From the NCBI GenBank assembly GCA_943331105.2, contig CALQKH020000020.1, positions 1-32,387 of the forward strand: 32,387 nucleotides of DNA, read 5' to 3'. Every line of letters begins with the position of its first letter. Position 1 is the stretch's first letter. Source of the stretch: Akkermansia muciniphila. Lineage in GTDB: Bacteria; Pseudomonadota; Gammaproteobacteria; Burkholderiales; Burkholderiaceae_C. Made by a program: the position numbers and the translations under genes. The notes under the pieces are model-generated. The model was not told where the DNA came from. It saw only the letters and a program-made list of their open reading frames with translations, and made no database searches. Shown here piece after piece: positions 14,949-24,417 of the stretch.

Positions 14949-15170
14949 ATGGACATTCCAACCCCCATTGAAAACCGGCTGGTCGACTTGGAGATCAAGG
15001 CGGGCTTTACCGAAGACCTGCTGGACCAGCTCAATGCGCAGGTGTACCGCCAACAGCAACACATCGACGCACTCATTCAAGAGCTGCGCCAGCTGCGTGA
15101 CCGCCTGCCTGAATCCGGTGGGGGCGCCGAGACGCGCAACCCGCGTGACGAGATTCCACCGCATTATTGA
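14949..15170 (+). CDS. slyX: SlyX family protein
   Basis: This short cytosolic protein of 73 residues has a coiled-coil-like central region: RLVDLEIKAGFTEDLLDQLN, then VYRQQQHIDALIQELRQLRD. It ends in the family's typical PPHY C-terminus. SlyX proteins are widespread in proteobacteria but their function is not established. The start is ATG 14949 and no strong ribosome site is visible. The RlmN-like gene starts four bases after its stop, so the two are probably co-transcribed, divergently from metK. Confidence 0.88.
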   Translation: MDIPTPIENRLVDLEIKAGFTEDLLDQLNAQVYRQQQHIDALIQELRQLRDRLPESGGGAETRNPRDEIPPHY

Positions 15171-15174
15171 GACC

Positions 15175-16233
15175 ATGCACAGCGTCCAGGACATCCGCGA
15201 CCACTTGCGCGCTTTGGGTGCCAACGCTCTGCATGAACAACGCGTGCTGCGCTTGTGGACGCAAGCCAAACCCCAAGACAGCGGACGCAGGCCATTGCAC
15301 AGCTTCATGCCCACCGCAGTGCGCGAGGCTTTGCCCGCGCTCAGCCAAACGCTGGCCGGCTTGGCCACTTTGTGCGAGCAGCACCCGGGGCAAGACGGCT
15401 CGGCCCGATTGTTGGTCGGGCTGCAGGACGGCCAAACCGTGGAAAGTGTGTTGCTGCCCCGAGACGGCCTGTGCGTTTCAAGCCAAGTGGGCTGTGCAGT
15501 GGGCTGCGTGTTTTGCATGACCGGGCGCGAAGGCTTGATTCGGCAGGTGGGCAGCGCCGAGATCGTGGCGCAAGTGGCGCTGGCCCGCACGCTCAGGCCG
15601 GTGAAAAAAGTGGTGTTCATGGGCATGGGCGAGCCCTCGCACAATCTCGACGCCGTCATGGACGCGATCGATCTGCTGGGTACCGTGGGCAACATCGGCC
15701 ACAAGAATTTGGTGTTTTCTACGGTGGGCGATTTACGGGTGTTTGAGCGCTTGCCACAAGGCCGCGTCAAGCCTGCGTTGGCTTTGTCGCTGCACAGCAC
15801 CCGTGCCGACTTGCGGGCGCAACTGCTGCCGCGAGCGCCGCGATTTGACCCGCAGGATTTGGTAGAGGCGGGCGAGGTGTATGCCCGCGCCTCGGGTTAC
15901 CCGATTCAATACCAGTGGACTTTGATCGAAGGGGTGAACGACAGTGACGAAGAGATCGATGGCATCGTGCGCTTGCTGCAGGGCAAGTACGCGATGATGA
16001 ACATGATCCCCTACAACGCCGTGCCCGATTTGCCCTTTGCTCGCCCAACTTGGGAGAAGGCGGCGACCATTGCCCGCACATTGCACCAGCGCGGTGTGTT
16101 GACCAAACTGCGCCAGTCAGCGGGCCAAGATGTGGATGGGGGCTGTGGCCAACTCAGGGCCAGATATGTGTTGCAGCGGGAGCAGCGTGTGATCATTCAG
16201 CCCCGCTTCGCCCCCGCTTCAACCCCGTATTAA
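15175..16233 (+). CDS. RlmN/Cfr-family radical SAM rRNA methyltransferase
   Basis: This 352-residue enzyme has the radical SAM motif C-x3-C-x2-C in GCAVGCVFCMTG. It is preceded by LCVSSQVG, whose Cys matches the essential first catalytic cysteine of RlmN, and the second catalytic Cys is in DVDGGCGQLR near the C-terminus. GMGEPSHNLDAV is the family SAM-site motif. These enzymes methylate C2 or C8 of an adenine in 23S rRNA and sometimes tRNA. It is a little shorter than typical RlmN and has TGREGL where RlmN usually has TGKQGF, so it may be the second paralogue often present in Burkholderiales. The start at ATG 15175 lies four bases after slyX. Its stop overlaps the stop of the convergent EamA gene. 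Confidence 0.85.
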   Translation: MHSVQDIRDHLRALGANALHEQRVLRLWTQAKPQDSGRRPLHSFMPTAVREALPALSQTLAGLATLCEQHPGQDGSARLLVGLQDGQTVESVLLPRDGLCVSSQVGCAVGCVFCMTGREGLIRQVGSAEIVAQVALARTLRPVKKVVFMGMGEPSHNLDAVMDAIDLLGTVGNIGHKNLVFSTVGDLRVFERLPQGRVKPALALSLHSTRADLRAQLLPRAPRFDPQDLVEAGEVYARASGYPIQYQWTLIEGVNDSDEEIDGIVRLLQGKYAMMNMIPYNAVPDLPFARPTWEKAATIARTLHQRGVLTKLRQSAGQDVDGGCGQLRARYVLQREQRVIIQPRFAPASTPY

Positions 16234-17126
16234 CGCCCCGGCAGCTTGATCAAGCCGCTCGACAGGGCTGTGCCCAAAAAAACCACGGCGCCGCAGCCCA
16301 GCATCCAGGGGGTGATTTGTTCGCCCAACAAGATCACGCCGTAAACCAGGGCGAACACCGGGATCAAAAAAGTCACCGTCAAGGCGCGTGAGGGTCCTGC
16401 GCGTTCGATCAGCCGGAAATAAACCACGTAAGCAATCCCGGTACACACCACACCCAAGACGAGCAAAGCGCCCCAAGCCGCAGCCGAGGGCATGTGATCT
16501 GGGCGAAACCAAAGCGCGGGCCCAGCCAGCGCAAGCGAAGCCCCGATTTGACTGCCGGTGGCCGCCACCAAGGGCGGCATGCTGGGCAGGTGCTTTTTGG
16601 TGAAACTGGCCGAGAAGGCATAGCAGGTGGTGGCCACCAAACACGCCAGCACCGCCCACACCGGGGCCACGCCCGAGGCATTGGGCTTGAAGCTGGCCTG
16701 CCCACCGACCAGCAGAACCACGCCACCAAAGCCAATGGCCAACCCGATGGTGCGAGAAAGACCGGGTCGATCTCGGAGCCAGATCCAAGCCACCAGCGCT
16801 CCGAACAGCGGCACAGTGGCGTTCAAGATGGCCGACAAGCCGGTGCTGATGTGCATGACCGCAAAGGCATACAAGGCAAATGGAATGGCGCTGTTGAGCA
16901 GTCCCACCAAGAACACGGTGCGCCAATGTTGACGCAAGACAGGCCAATGGCCTTTGGCCACCAAAAGGGGCAGCAAAAACAAGGCGGCGATGGCCACGCG
17001 CATGGCGGCAGTGGGCAGGGCACCCAGATCCAAGGCGGCCAAACGCATGAACATGAAGGAAGCCCCCCAAATGGCGGCCAGCATCAAGAAGTCGGCCAGC
17101 CAGGCGCGGCTTGGGGTGGCGTTCAT
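16230..17126 (-). CDS. EamA/DMT-family transporter
   Basis: This 298-residue inner-membrane protein has about ten transmembrane helices arranged as two EamA repeats. The first starts at [18 protein letters not shown] and the second near [20 protein letters not shown]. Family members export amino acids or other metabolites; the substrate is unknown. Its ATG overlaps the ogt stop by four bases (ATGA, 17123-17126), so it is translated with ogt. It converges on the RlmN-like gene with a four-base overlap. Confidence 0.9.
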   Translation of the reverse strand: MNATPSRAWLADFLMLAAIWGASFMFMRLAALDLGALPTAAMRVAIAALFLLPLLVAKGHWPVLRQHWRTVFLVGLLNSAIPFALYAFAVMHISTGLSAILNATVPLFGALVAWIWLRDRPGLSRTIGLAIGFGGVVLLVGGQASFKPNASGVAPVWAVLACLVATTCYAFSASFTKKHLPSMPPLVAATGSQIGASLALAGPALWFRPDHMPSAAAWGALLVLGVVCTGIAYVVYFRLIERAGPSRALTVTFLIPVFALVYGVILLGEQITPWMLGCGAVVFLGTALSSGLIKLPGR

Positions 17127-17644
17127 TCAGACAACAGGGCTGGTGCGCGTTGGGCAAAGCCATGGCCTTCCAGCTTTAAAAGCGCTTGTTTTCGCCAGAG
17201 CCCGCCTGCATAGCCGGTGAGTTGACCGCCTGCACCCATGACGCGGTGGCAGGGCACGAGGATGCTCACCGGGTTGCGTCCCACAGCTGCCCCAACGGCC
17301 CTGAACGCCAGGGGCTTGCCGAGCTGCTTGGCCAAATCGCCATAAGTTCGGCTTTGTCCGGCAGGGATGTTTAACAAAGCCCGCCAAACCGATTGTTGAA
17401 AAGCCGTCCCGGCCGACAAATCGAGTGGGCCAGGCCATGGCAAGGCTTGGCCGCCCAAATGAGCCTGAACATGGGCTGCGGCGCTGAGCAACACGGGGTG
17501 TTGTGCATCCTCGGTCCACTGCTGGCGCTGGGCTTCGGTGGGGCCGTGCTTTTGGTTGTCAAACCACACGCCGCATAGCCCCAGAGTGCTGGCCGCTAAA
17601 GTGATGGGCCCCAAGGGGCTGTCTGTTTGCAGTGCATGAATCAT
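17123..17644 (-). CDS. ogt: Methylated-DNA--[protein]-cysteine S-methyltransferase
   Basis: This 173-residue DNA repair protein removes O6-alkyl groups from guanine by transfer to its own cysteine. The active-site motif is intact in [12 protein letters not shown], and [22 protein letters not shown] is the conserved DNA-binding HTH region. There is no Ada-type N-terminal zinc domain, so it is Ogt rather than full Ada. It is the first gene of a two-gene operon with the EamA transporter and is transcribed divergently from the phosphomutase gene. Confidence 0.95.
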   Translation of the reverse strand: MIHALQTDSPLGPITLAASTLGLCGVWFDNQKHGPTEAQRQQWTEDAQHPVLLSAAAHVQAHLGGQALPWPGPLDLSAGTAFQQSVWRALLNIPAGQSRTYGDLAKQLGKPLAFRAVGAAVGRNPVSILVPCHRVMGAGGQLTGYAGGLWRKQALLKLEGHGFAQRAPALLSE

Positions 17645-17725
17645 GGGGGGATGTTAGCGCGGCCCGCCTACAATCTGTCGATCAGATTCAACCGGGCCAG
17701 CTTGGTCCCTAGTCAGGCGAAGCGC

Positions 17726-19129
17726 ATGCAAATCACCCCCTCCATTTTCAAAGCCTATGACATCCGTGGCGTGGTGCCCTCCACCTTGAACGAATCTGTG
17801 GCCGAGGGCCTGGGCAAGGCCTTTGGCACGCACGCTCTGGCCCAAGGCCAAAGCACCGTGGCCGTGGGGCGCGATGGTCGCCTGAGTGGCCCTGCATTGT
17901 CCGCAGCGCTGATTCGCGGCTTGGTGGCCGCAGGGATCCAAGTGATTGACATTGGCCTGGCCACCACACCCATGCTGTACTTTGCGGCCAGCACCTTGTG
18001 CCAAAGCGGCATCCAGGTCACGGGCAGCCACAACCCCAAGGACTACAACGGCTTCAAGATGGTGCTGGGCGGTCGTGCCATTTATGGCGACGAAATTCAG
18101 CTGCTGCGCCAAATGATGGAATCCGAAACTTGGCAGCTGCAGGGCGGCGGGGGCGTGACGCACCAAGACGTGCTGAGTGACTACACCCAGCGCATCGTGG
18201 GCGATATTCGGTTGGCGCGTCCGATGAAGATCGTGATCGATTCGGGCAACGGCATCGCGGGTGCTTCGGCGCCAGGCATCTTCCGCGCCTTGGGCTGCGA
18301 GGTGATCGAGCTGTTCAGCGAAGTGGATGGCAACTTTCCCAACCACCACCCCGACCCGAGCAAGCCAGAAAACCTGCAAGATCTGATCAAGGCCCTGAAA
18401 ACCAGCGGCGCCGAGTTGGGCCTGGCCTTTGACGGCGACGGCGACCGCCTGGGCATCGTCACCCAAGACGGCCACAACATTTACCCCGACCGCCAGATGC
18501 AGCTGTTTGCGCAAGACGTGCTCAGTCGCGTGCCGGGCGGCACCATCTTGTTTGACGTGAAGTGCTCGCAGCGCCTGGCCCCTGCGATTGAAGCGGCTGG
18601 CGGCAAAGCCCTGATGTACAAAACCGGCCACTCGCTCATCAAGGCCCAAATGCGGGCCATTGAGGCTGCAGGCGGCCAAGCCCCCTTGGGGGGCGAGATG
18701 AGCGGCCACATCTTCTTCAAAGAGCGTTGGTACGGGTTTGACGACGGCACCTATGCCGGTTGCCGTTTGCTGGAGATCGTGAGCAAAGCCCCAGATGCCA
18801 ACGTGGTGCTCAACGCTTTGCCCACCAGCTTCAGCACGCCGGAGTTGAACGTGGCCTGCGCCGAAGGCGAGCCATTCAGCGTGACCCGCGCCTTGCAAGC
18901 CCAGGCCGCCAGCGCCTTCATTGCACCGGCCCAGGTGTGCGACATCGATGGCCTGCGCGTGGACTGGCCCGATGGTTTTGGTTTGATCCGCGCGTCCAAT
19001 ACCACTCCGGTGTTGGTGCTGCGCTTTGAGGGGCAGACCCCCGAGGCACTGCACCGCATCGAAGGCGAGATGCTGGCGCTGCTGCGTTCGGTCAAGCCCG
19101 ATGCGCAGATTCAAGCCTCTGCGCATTGA
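17726..19129 (+). CDS. Phosphomannomutase/phosphoglucomutase
   Basis: This 467-residue cytosolic enzyme interconverts hexose 6- and 1-phosphates for sugar nucleotide synthesis. The catalytic phosphoserine loop is TGSHNPKDYNG (S101), the Mg-binding loop is DGDGDR (236-241), and the sugar-binding GEMSGHIFF and C-terminal phosphate-binding RASNTTPVLVLRFE motifs are present. Start ATG 17726 (MQITPSIFKAYDIRG) is the family-typical N-terminus; the upstream extension is not supported. It is followed within 22 bp by a glycosyltransferase and then waaA, so it probably supplies activated mannose or glucose for envelope polysaccharide. Confidence 0.95.
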   Translation: MQITPSIFKAYDIRGVVPSTLNESVAEGLGKAFGTHALAQGQSTVAVGRDGRLSGPALSAALIRGLVAAGIQVIDIGLATTPMLYFAASTLCQSGIQVTGSHNPKDYNGFKMVLGGRAIYGDEIQLLRQMMESETWQLQGGGGVTHQDVLSDYTQRIVGDIRLARPMKIVIDSGNGIAGASAPGIFRALGCEVIELFSEVDGNFPNHHPDPSKPENLQDLIKALKTSGAELGLAFDGDGDRLGIVTQDGHNIYPDRQMQLFAQDVLSRVPGGTILFDVKCSQRLAPAIEAAGGKALMYKTGHSLIKAQMRAIEAAGGQAPLGGEMSGHIFFKERWYGFDDGTYAGCRLLEIVSKAPDANVVLNALPTSFSTPELNVACAEGEPFSVTRALQAQAASAFIAPAQVCDIDGLRVDWPDGFGLIRASNTTPVLVLRFEGQTPEALHRIEGEMLALLRSVKPDAQIQASAH

Positions 19130-19151
19130 ACGTTTGCAGCGAAAGCCTGAC

Positions 19152-20225
19152 ATGAATCCCGCCAACGCCGTGCTCAGCCCAGACCCTGAGGTCATCGTCT
19201 TCAACCTCAAAGCGCGTTACACCGGGGTGTCGGCCACCATCAATGCTTTGGTGCCTTTGCAGGCGCAGCAGTGGCGCTTGGGGTTTTGTGGCACGCGCAT
19301 GTCGAACGGCATCGATGGCATGGGTTTGCGTGATGCGATTCGACTGTCGCGCAAGCCGCCCGAAGGCCGTGCGTTTCGCATCTGGCATGTGCGCCGCGAC
19401 CCGGAAATGATGGCCGCGATTTTTGCGCGCGATGTGCTGCGCTTGCCCATCAAACTGGTGTTCACCTCGGCTGCGCAGCATTTGCATGGCGCGTTTCCAC
19501 GTTGGTTGATTTCCAAAATGGACGCGGTCATCTCGACCACGCCACTGGCCGCTTCTTTTGTGCCCAACACCACGGCGGTGGTGCCGCATGGCATTGATTT
19601 GTCGCGGTTTTCACCGCCGCCCGACAAGCGCACCGCCTGGAAAGAATCCGGTTTGCCGGGCGAGTACGGCATTGGGGTGTTTGGCCGGGTCAGGCCCGAT
19701 AAAGGCAGCGATGTGTTTGTGGACGCGATGATCGAGGCCTTGCCCCAACTGCCCGGGGCCACGGCGGTGATTGCCGGTTTGGCCCAACCCAAACACCAGG
19801 CTTACCAAGACGCGCTCAAGGCCAAGATTGCCGCTGCCGGTCTGTCAGAGCGCATTGTCTTTTTGGGCGAAGTGCCTGCGGGCCAGGTGCACCTGTGGTA
19901 CCAGCGCTGTTTGTTGTGTGTGGCCTGTCCGCGCTACGAGCCCTTTGGCCTCACGCCTTTCGAGGCTGCTGCCACCGAGTGCGCTTTGGTCTGCTCCCGC
20001 ACGGGTGCTTTTGACCAACTCAGCATCCCGGGTTTGACGGGCGAGATGGTGGACACGGGCGACGCCCCCGGTCTGGCGCAAGCGGTGTTGCGGGTGTTGT
20101 CTGACCGCGAGCAAGCCCTGCGCATGGGGCAGGCGGCGCGTCAGCGCGTGTTGCAGCAGTTTTCTTTGGCCAAAGAGGCCGAAGGCATTGGCCGCGTGTA
20201 TGCGCAGCTGTTCGGCAAAGTCTAG
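19152..20225 (+). CDS. GT4-family glycosyltransferase, probable LPS core synthesis
   Basis: The protein has 357 residues from ATG 19152. It has a GT-B fold. The N-terminal half carries the acceptor-side loop YTGVSATINALVPLQ. The C-terminal half has FGRVRPDKGSDVFVDA and the family E-x7-E motif in YEPFGLTPFEAAATE, which binds the nucleotide sugar. It lies between a phosphomannomutase/phosphoglucomutase and waaA, only six bases before waaA, so it most likely adds a hexose or heptose to the LPS core at the cytoplasmic face. Donor and linkage are not readable. Confidence 0.87.
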   Translation: MNPANAVLSPDPEVIVFNLKARYTGVSATINALVPLQAQQWRLGFCGTRMSNGIDGMGLRDAIRLSRKPPEGRAFRIWHVRRDPEMMAAIFARDVLRLPIKLVFTSAAQHLHGAFPRWLISKMDAVISTTPLAASFVPNTTAVVPHGIDLSRFSPPPDKRTAWKESGLPGEYGIGVFGRVRPDKGSDVFVDAMIEALPQLPGATAVIAGLAQPKHQAYQDALKAKIAAAGLSERIVFLGEVPAGQVHLWYQRCLLCVACPRYEPFGLTPFEAAATECALVCSRTGAFDQLSIPGLTGEMVDTGDAPGLAQAVLRVLSDREQALRMGQAARQRVLQQFSLAKEAEGIGRVYAQLFGKV

Positions 20226-20231
20226 GCTGAG

Positions 20232-21623
20232 ATGTCTCGTTCATCCATGCCCCTGCGTTGGGTTGAGCGCTGCACCTTGTGGCTTTATGGCCAGTTCATG
20301 CGTTCATTGCAGCCTTTTTTGTTGCGCAAGCTCCGGCGGCGAGGGCAGCAAGAGCCGGGCTACTTGCACCAAGTGCCGCAGCGCTTGGGCCGTTATGACA
20401 CCCCTGCTGTGTTGCCCGGTGCCGTCTGGGTGCATGCGGTGTCTTTGGGTGAGACCCGAGCAGCCGGATTGCTGATTGAGGCCTTGCGCCAGCGCTGGCC
20501 GGGCATGCGCCTGGTCTTGACGCACAGCACGGCCACAGGTTGGGCGCAGGGGCAAAGCCTGTTGCGACAGGGCGATGTGCAGGTGTGGTTCCCGTGGGAC
20601 ACACCTCAGGCCACGCAACGTTTTTTGCAACACCACCAACCTGCTTTGGGGGTGCTGATGGAAACCGAAGTCTGGCCGGTCATGGTGCAAGCCTGCCAGC
20701 AAGCCCGGGTGCCTTTGTTTTTGGCCAATGCGCGACTGAACCACGCCTCGCAGCGTTCGGCGCAGCGCTGGTCTTGGTTGTCCGGACCCGCTTACCGGGG
20801 TTTGCGCGGGGTTTGGGCGCAGTCAGAGGCCGACGCCCAACGCCTGCGTTCTTTGGGGGCAAGCATCGAGGCCGTGTTGGGCAACCTCAAGTTCGATGTG
20901 CAAGACCAACCGCAGGCGCTGGTGCAAGCGCAGTTTTGGCGGTCGCATTGGGTGCTGGGTGGGCGCCCTCGGCCTGTCGTCATGCTGGCCAGTACCCGAG
21001 AGGGCGAAGAAGCCGAGTGGTTGGCCGCATTGGCGGCCAAGCCCGAGCGCGAACAGGCCATGCGCGATGCGGGTGTTCTTTGGCTGTTGGTGCCACGGCA
21101 CCCGCAGCGGTTTGAAGAAGTTCATGTGGCTGTCAAAGCCAGCGGCATGGCCGTGTTCAAGCGCAGCGCCTTGCTGCCGGACGATGGCGTTTGGCCCCAA
21201 GCTGCGGCCCAAGCGGAGGTTTTTTTGGGTGACAGTGTGGGCGAGATGCCGGTGTATTTTCAGGCGGCCGACATGGCTTTGCTGGGCGGCAGTTTCAAAC
21301 CTTTGGGCGGGCAAAACCTGATTGAGGCGGCCGCTTTCGGATGCCCTGTGATCATGGGGCCGCACACCTTCAATTTTGCGCAAGCTGCAGATTGGGCTGA
21401 GAACTCGGGCGCGGCAAGCCGCGTGGCCGATATGGATGCCGCTTTGGACCAAGTGTTGGCTTGGTCAACGCATGCGGCCGATTTGGCCCGGGCAAAGCAT
21501 CAAGGTTTGCAAATGGTGGCGCAAAGCCGGGGTGCGGCCGACCGTTACGCGCAGGCCATCATGGCTTTTGGGGATTTTGGGGATCAGGGTATTGAAGGGG
21601 CTTTGGCTTCACCCACAAACTGA
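20232..21623 (+). CDS. waaA: 3-deoxy-D-manno-octulosonic acid (Kdo) transferase
   Basis: This 463-residue inner-membrane-anchored GT-B enzyme transfers Kdo from CMP-Kdo to the lipid A precursor. An N-terminal hydrophobic segment (about 10-35) anchors it. Family motifs HAVSLGETRA, LMETEVWP and LANARLNHAS are present, as is the C-terminal GGSFKPLGGQNLIEAAAFG nucleotide-sugar site. It is the last gene of the phosphomutase, glycosyltransferase and waaA operon. Its last 65 bases overlap the 3' end of the convergent zinc permease gene. Confidence 0.95.
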   Translation: MSRSSMPLRWVERCTLWLYGQFMRSLQPFLLRKLRRRGQQEPGYLHQVPQRLGRYDTPAVLPGAVWVHAVSLGETRAAGLLIEALRQRWPGMRLVLTHSTATGWAQGQSLLRQGDVQVWFPWDTPQATQRFLQHHQPALGVLMETEVWPVMVQACQQARVPLFLANARLNHASQRSAQRWSWLSGPAYRGLRGVWAQSEADAQRLRSLGASIEAVLGNLKFDVQDQPQALVQAQFWRSHWVLGGRPRPVVMLASTREGEEAEWLAALAAKPEREQAMRDAGVLWLLVPRHPQRFEEVHVAVKASGMAVFKRSALLPDDGVWPQAAAQAEVFLGDSVGEMPVYFQAADMALLGGSFKPLGGQNLIEAAAFGCPVIMGPHTFNFAQAADWAENSGAASRVADMDAALDQVLAWSTHAADLARAKHQGLQMVAQSRGAADRYAQAIMAFGDFGDQGIEGALASPTN

Positions 21624-22326
21624 GCACGCCCCACAGCGTGAGGGCCAGCGCAATGCTGGGGCCGCTGGGCGTGTCCAGCCACCAAGACACCGACAAACCC
21701 AATAAGGCAGCTGCCCAGGCCGCCAGCACAGCGGTCCATTGGCGCATGCCTCTTTCGATCCACAAAGCCGGTGCGATCAAGCAGCTGAACACCAAAAACA
21801 AACCCAGTGCCGGGACAGCCAAACTCGTCACCAAGGCAAACAGGGCATAAAAAGCGATGTCGTGGGCCAGCCAGCGGGTCTGGCGCACCAAGGCCATGAC
21901 GACCGCACACAGCATCAGGCCCAGAACGCTGAAGCTGTTGACCCACAGCACATCGGCGGCCAACAGCTGCATGAGTTTTTCTTTGCCATGCGGGTGAGCG
22001 CTGGCACCCAACATGGCCAGGCACGCGCCTGCCACATACAGCAAGCCGATGAGTGCTTCGCGCTGAGCGGGCCAGCGGCGGGTGATGCCCGCAATCGCCA
22101 GGCTCACCCCCAGTGCCCCAGCGGTGGCCGCCAGTTGGTCCAGAACACCCGACTCCATGTCGAGCACAAAATGGACGCCAATGACGGCTGCGGCAGCGGC
22201 TTGTGCCACGGCCAAATCAATGAACACCACACCGCGGCGCAAGACCTGACTGCCCAAAGGCGCGAGCGCGATCAGGCCGCCCAACAGCGCCAGCATCGGC
22301 AGGGCGAGCCAAGCCTGCATCGCCAT
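21559..22326 (-). CDS. znuB: Zinc/manganese ABC transporter permease
   Basis: This 255-residue inner-membrane protein of the ABC-3 family has about eight hydrophobic segments and conserved VVFIDLAVAQAAAAAVIG near the N-terminus. It is the membrane channel of a zinc importer fed by the adjacent substrate-binding protein. ATG 22326 shares one base with the upstream stop (TGATG); an overlapping GTG at 22329 is also possible. No ATPase gene is next to it. The 3' end overlaps waaA by 65 bp in the opposite direction. Confidence 0.85.
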   Translation of the reverse strand: MAMQAWLALPMLALLGGLIALAPLGSQVLRRGVVFIDLAVAQAAAAAVIGVHFVLDMESGVLDQLAATAGALGVSLAIAGITRRWPAQREALIGLLYVAGACLAMLGASAHPHGKEKLMQLLAADVLWVNSFSVLGLMLCAVVMALVRQTRWLAHDIAFYALFALVTSLAVPALGLFLVFSCLIAPALWIERGMRQWTAVLAAWAAALLGLSVSWWLDTPSGPSIALALTLWGVLSLWVKPKPLQYPDPQNPQKP

Positions 22327-23234
22327 CACGGTGCCACCTGCACCAAGCGGTTGACCATCAGGTCAAACCAGCGAAACAAGGCGTCGGGGCCGTCGCTGGT
22401 GACCGTGGCCGGTAGAACGACCATCTTTTGCGGCGTCCCCAACTGACCGCTCAGCCACTGGGCGGGCCGGGGGTCGTGGTGTTGGGCGATCACGATGGCC
22501 ATGGGCGGCGCAGCTCGGCTTTGCTCCAGCGTTCGTGCCAGGTGCGCGGGCGTGGGCGGGACCCCGGGTTTGGGTTCGAGGTCGGCCACGGGGTTCATGC
22601 CCAACCACAGCCACAGGTAACCAAAGTTGGCGTGTTGCGTGACCACAGACCGTCCCCGCAAGGGTTTGGCCAGTTGCTCCCAGGCTTGGATTTTGTCGGT
22701 CAAGGCCGTTTCAAATTGCTGGAGCTGCCGATCGATGCGCACTTTTTCTGCTGGTGCGATGGCTGCGAGCCTGGTGGCCAGGGCCCGCGCCACCGCCAGC
22801 AAACGCCTGGGGTCGGCATGCAGATGCGGGTTGCCCTGCACGTGCACATCGCCAGAAAACGGCGTGACCGTGCCCTTGAACGGGTGAATCAGGGTGACGT
22901 GATCGGCAGCGTAAAACATGCCGGGTTGCCCATTTTGGATCTTGGCGTTGCCCGCCTTGGCCTGCAGCATGGGCAGCCAGCCCGCTTCAAGTTCGGCCCC
23001 GGTGCAAACCGCCATGTCGGCATTGCGCAACTGCGCGATCAACGAGGGTCGGGCCTCGATGTGGTGGGGGTCTTGCAGGTGGTGGGTGGCGCTGTACACC
23101 TTGGCGCCCGGCAGCAGCGCTTGCGTCAAAGCCGCCCACTCGGGTTCGCACGCAAACACCGTCAGCGCCGCAGCGTGTCCCTGGGCCATCAAGACGGCCA
23201 GAGACAGAGCCAGCTTAGTAAGCGTGCGCACCAT
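22326..23234 (-). CDS. znuA: Periplasmic zinc-binding protein of an ABC importer
   Basis: The protein has 302 residues from ATG 23234, which begins a clear signal peptide (MVRTLTKLALSLAVLMAQGHAAA written in part: LALSLAVLMAQGHAAA). An upstream in-frame start would destroy the signal. Cluster A-I metal ligands are visible: DPHHIE, NPHLHADP, TQHANFGYL and a C-terminal VIAQHHDP. It captures Zn(II) in the periplasm and passes it to ZnuB. Its start overlaps the end of the upstream outer-membrane protein gene by 20 bp, so the three genes form one operon controlled by the Fur-type box at 24419-24434. Confidence 0.87.
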   Translation of the reverse strand: MVRTLTKLALSLAVLMAQGHAAALTVFACEPEWAALTQALLPGAKVYSATHHLQDPHHIEARPSLIAQLRNADMAVCTGAELEAGWLPMLQAKAGNAKIQNGQPGMFYAADHVTLIHPFKGTVTPFSGDVHVQGNPHLHADPRRLLAVARALATRLAAIAPAEKVRIDRQLQQFETALTDKIQAWEQLAKPLRGRSVVTQHANFGYLWLWLGMNPVADLEPKPGVPPTPAHLARTLEQSRAAPPMAIVIAQHHDPRPAQWLSGQLGTPQKMVVLPATVTSDGPDALFRWFDLMVNRLVQVAP

Positions 23235-24384
23235 GGGCACCGAAGGCCACCACGTATTGCAATTGGATGCTGCGCTTGGCGGGGTTGGTGAAAACAACTT
23301 CTTCAGCGTGGCCATGTCGGGCGTTTTGCTGCGTCATTTGCAGGCGCAGGGTTTGTTTGTGTGAGGGTTTGTAGGCCAGCATGATGGCATTTTCTTTCAA
23401 GCGGCCCTGCAACACTTCTACGTCCCCATCGTGCAACTCGGCTTGGTTCACCCGTGCCAAGTCGGTGCGCACACCCACTTCCCACGCTGGGTGAAAGCGC
23501 CACACCGCACCCACGGACGATGCCGTGTGCTTGAGTGACGGGTCCAGCAGCGGGTGGAGGCGGCTGACTTGGGCGTATTCCCAGTTCACGCGCACTTGCT
23601 GGTTGCGGTTGTTGCCCTGGGGCGACCACTTCCAGACCAAGTCGCTGACCTGCATTCTTTGGCCGGTGAATCGGGCCGCATGGTTGTGGGCATGGCCATG
23701 GCCCGGTTCCTCGTGCTCGGCCAAGGGGGCGACGCGCTGGTTGTTCAAGGCGGACAAGCCCCATTGCCAGCTGCTGTTGCGACCAATGTCATTGCCGACT
23801 TTCAGGTTCAAAGTGGTGACGCGGTTGCCCGATTCGGCCGTGGCTTGAGGCACCCATTTTTTACCCCCAAACACCTCGGCGCCCAAGCGCAGGTAAAAAG
23901 GCGTGGGGGCGGTCCAGTTCATGCGCAGGCCGTCGTCGTACCAGTGACCGCCCAAAAAAGCCCGGTACAGCAAAGGCCGCTCGGCAAAATCATCGGTGTG
24001 CGGGTGCAATTCGTTGAGGTAGCCGATTTGGGAGGCAAATCGACCCGCCCGTACCTGAAGCCCTTGGGGCAGGCTGCGGGTTTGCACCCAGGCGTTTTCA
24101 AGGTGGTGCTCCAGTTGGCGGTCTGCCGTGTGAAAACCCAGAATCGCCTCGCCACTCAGGTGCTCATTGAAGGCGCCGCGCAGCAGCACATCGCTGTGGC
24201 CCAGGCCCACACCTTGGTCGCGAGCGCCCAGTTCCAACCCACGTGAGGTACTGGCGGCATCCAAGACCACGCCGGCTTGCCAGCGCTCAGTGGGCGGGGT
24301 GTTTTGGGACCAGGTGCTCAGTGGCAAAGTGCACAGCGCCCCAGCGAGGGCGGAAAGGGCGATCAGTGGGTGGTTAGAGGTCAT
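23215..24384 (-). CDS. Zinc-operon outer-membrane beta-barrel protein with His-rich loop
   Basis: The protein has 389 residues. An N-terminal signal peptide (LIALSALAGALCTLPLSTWS) is followed by many amphipathic strands and a barrel-like end (SIQLQYVVAFGAHGAHAY). A His-rich loop near residue 220 (EHEEPGHGHAHNH) suggests metal binding at the cell surface or periplasm. It is the first gene of an operon with znuA and znuB and lies directly behind a Zur-type box, so it probably helps zinc cross the outer membrane. It lacks TonB-dependent receptor plug motifs and looks like a porin-type barrel. The specific family was not identified. Confidence 0.75.
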   Translation of the reverse strand: MTSNHPLIALSALAGALCTLPLSTWSQNTPPTERWQAGVVLDAASTSRGLELGARDQGVGLGHSDVLLRGAFNEHLSGEAILGFHTADRQLEHHLENAWVQTRSLPQGLQVRAGRFASQIGYLNELHPHTDDFAERPLLYRAFLGGHWYDDGLRMNWTAPTPFYLRLGAEVFGGKKWVPQATAESGNRVTTLNLKVGNDIGRNSSWQWGLSALNNQRVAPLAEHEEPGHGHAHNHAARFTGQRMQVSDLVWKWSPQGNNRNQQVRVNWEYAQVSRLHPLLDPSLKHTASSVGAVWRFHPAWEVGVRTDLARVNQAELHDGDVEVLQGRLKENAIMLAYKPSHKQTLRLQMTQQNARHGHAEEVVFTNPAKRSIQLQYVVAFGAHGAHAY

Positions 24385-24417
24385 GGTTTGGGGCCATTCA
24401 AAAGTTGCTTGACTTTA

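Noticed and set aside
17654..19210. 518-codon open frame opposite the phosphomutase gene
   Set aside because: It is antisense to a full-length enzyme with intact motifs; its composition (His, Gln and Ala rich) is typical of GC-rich shadow frames.
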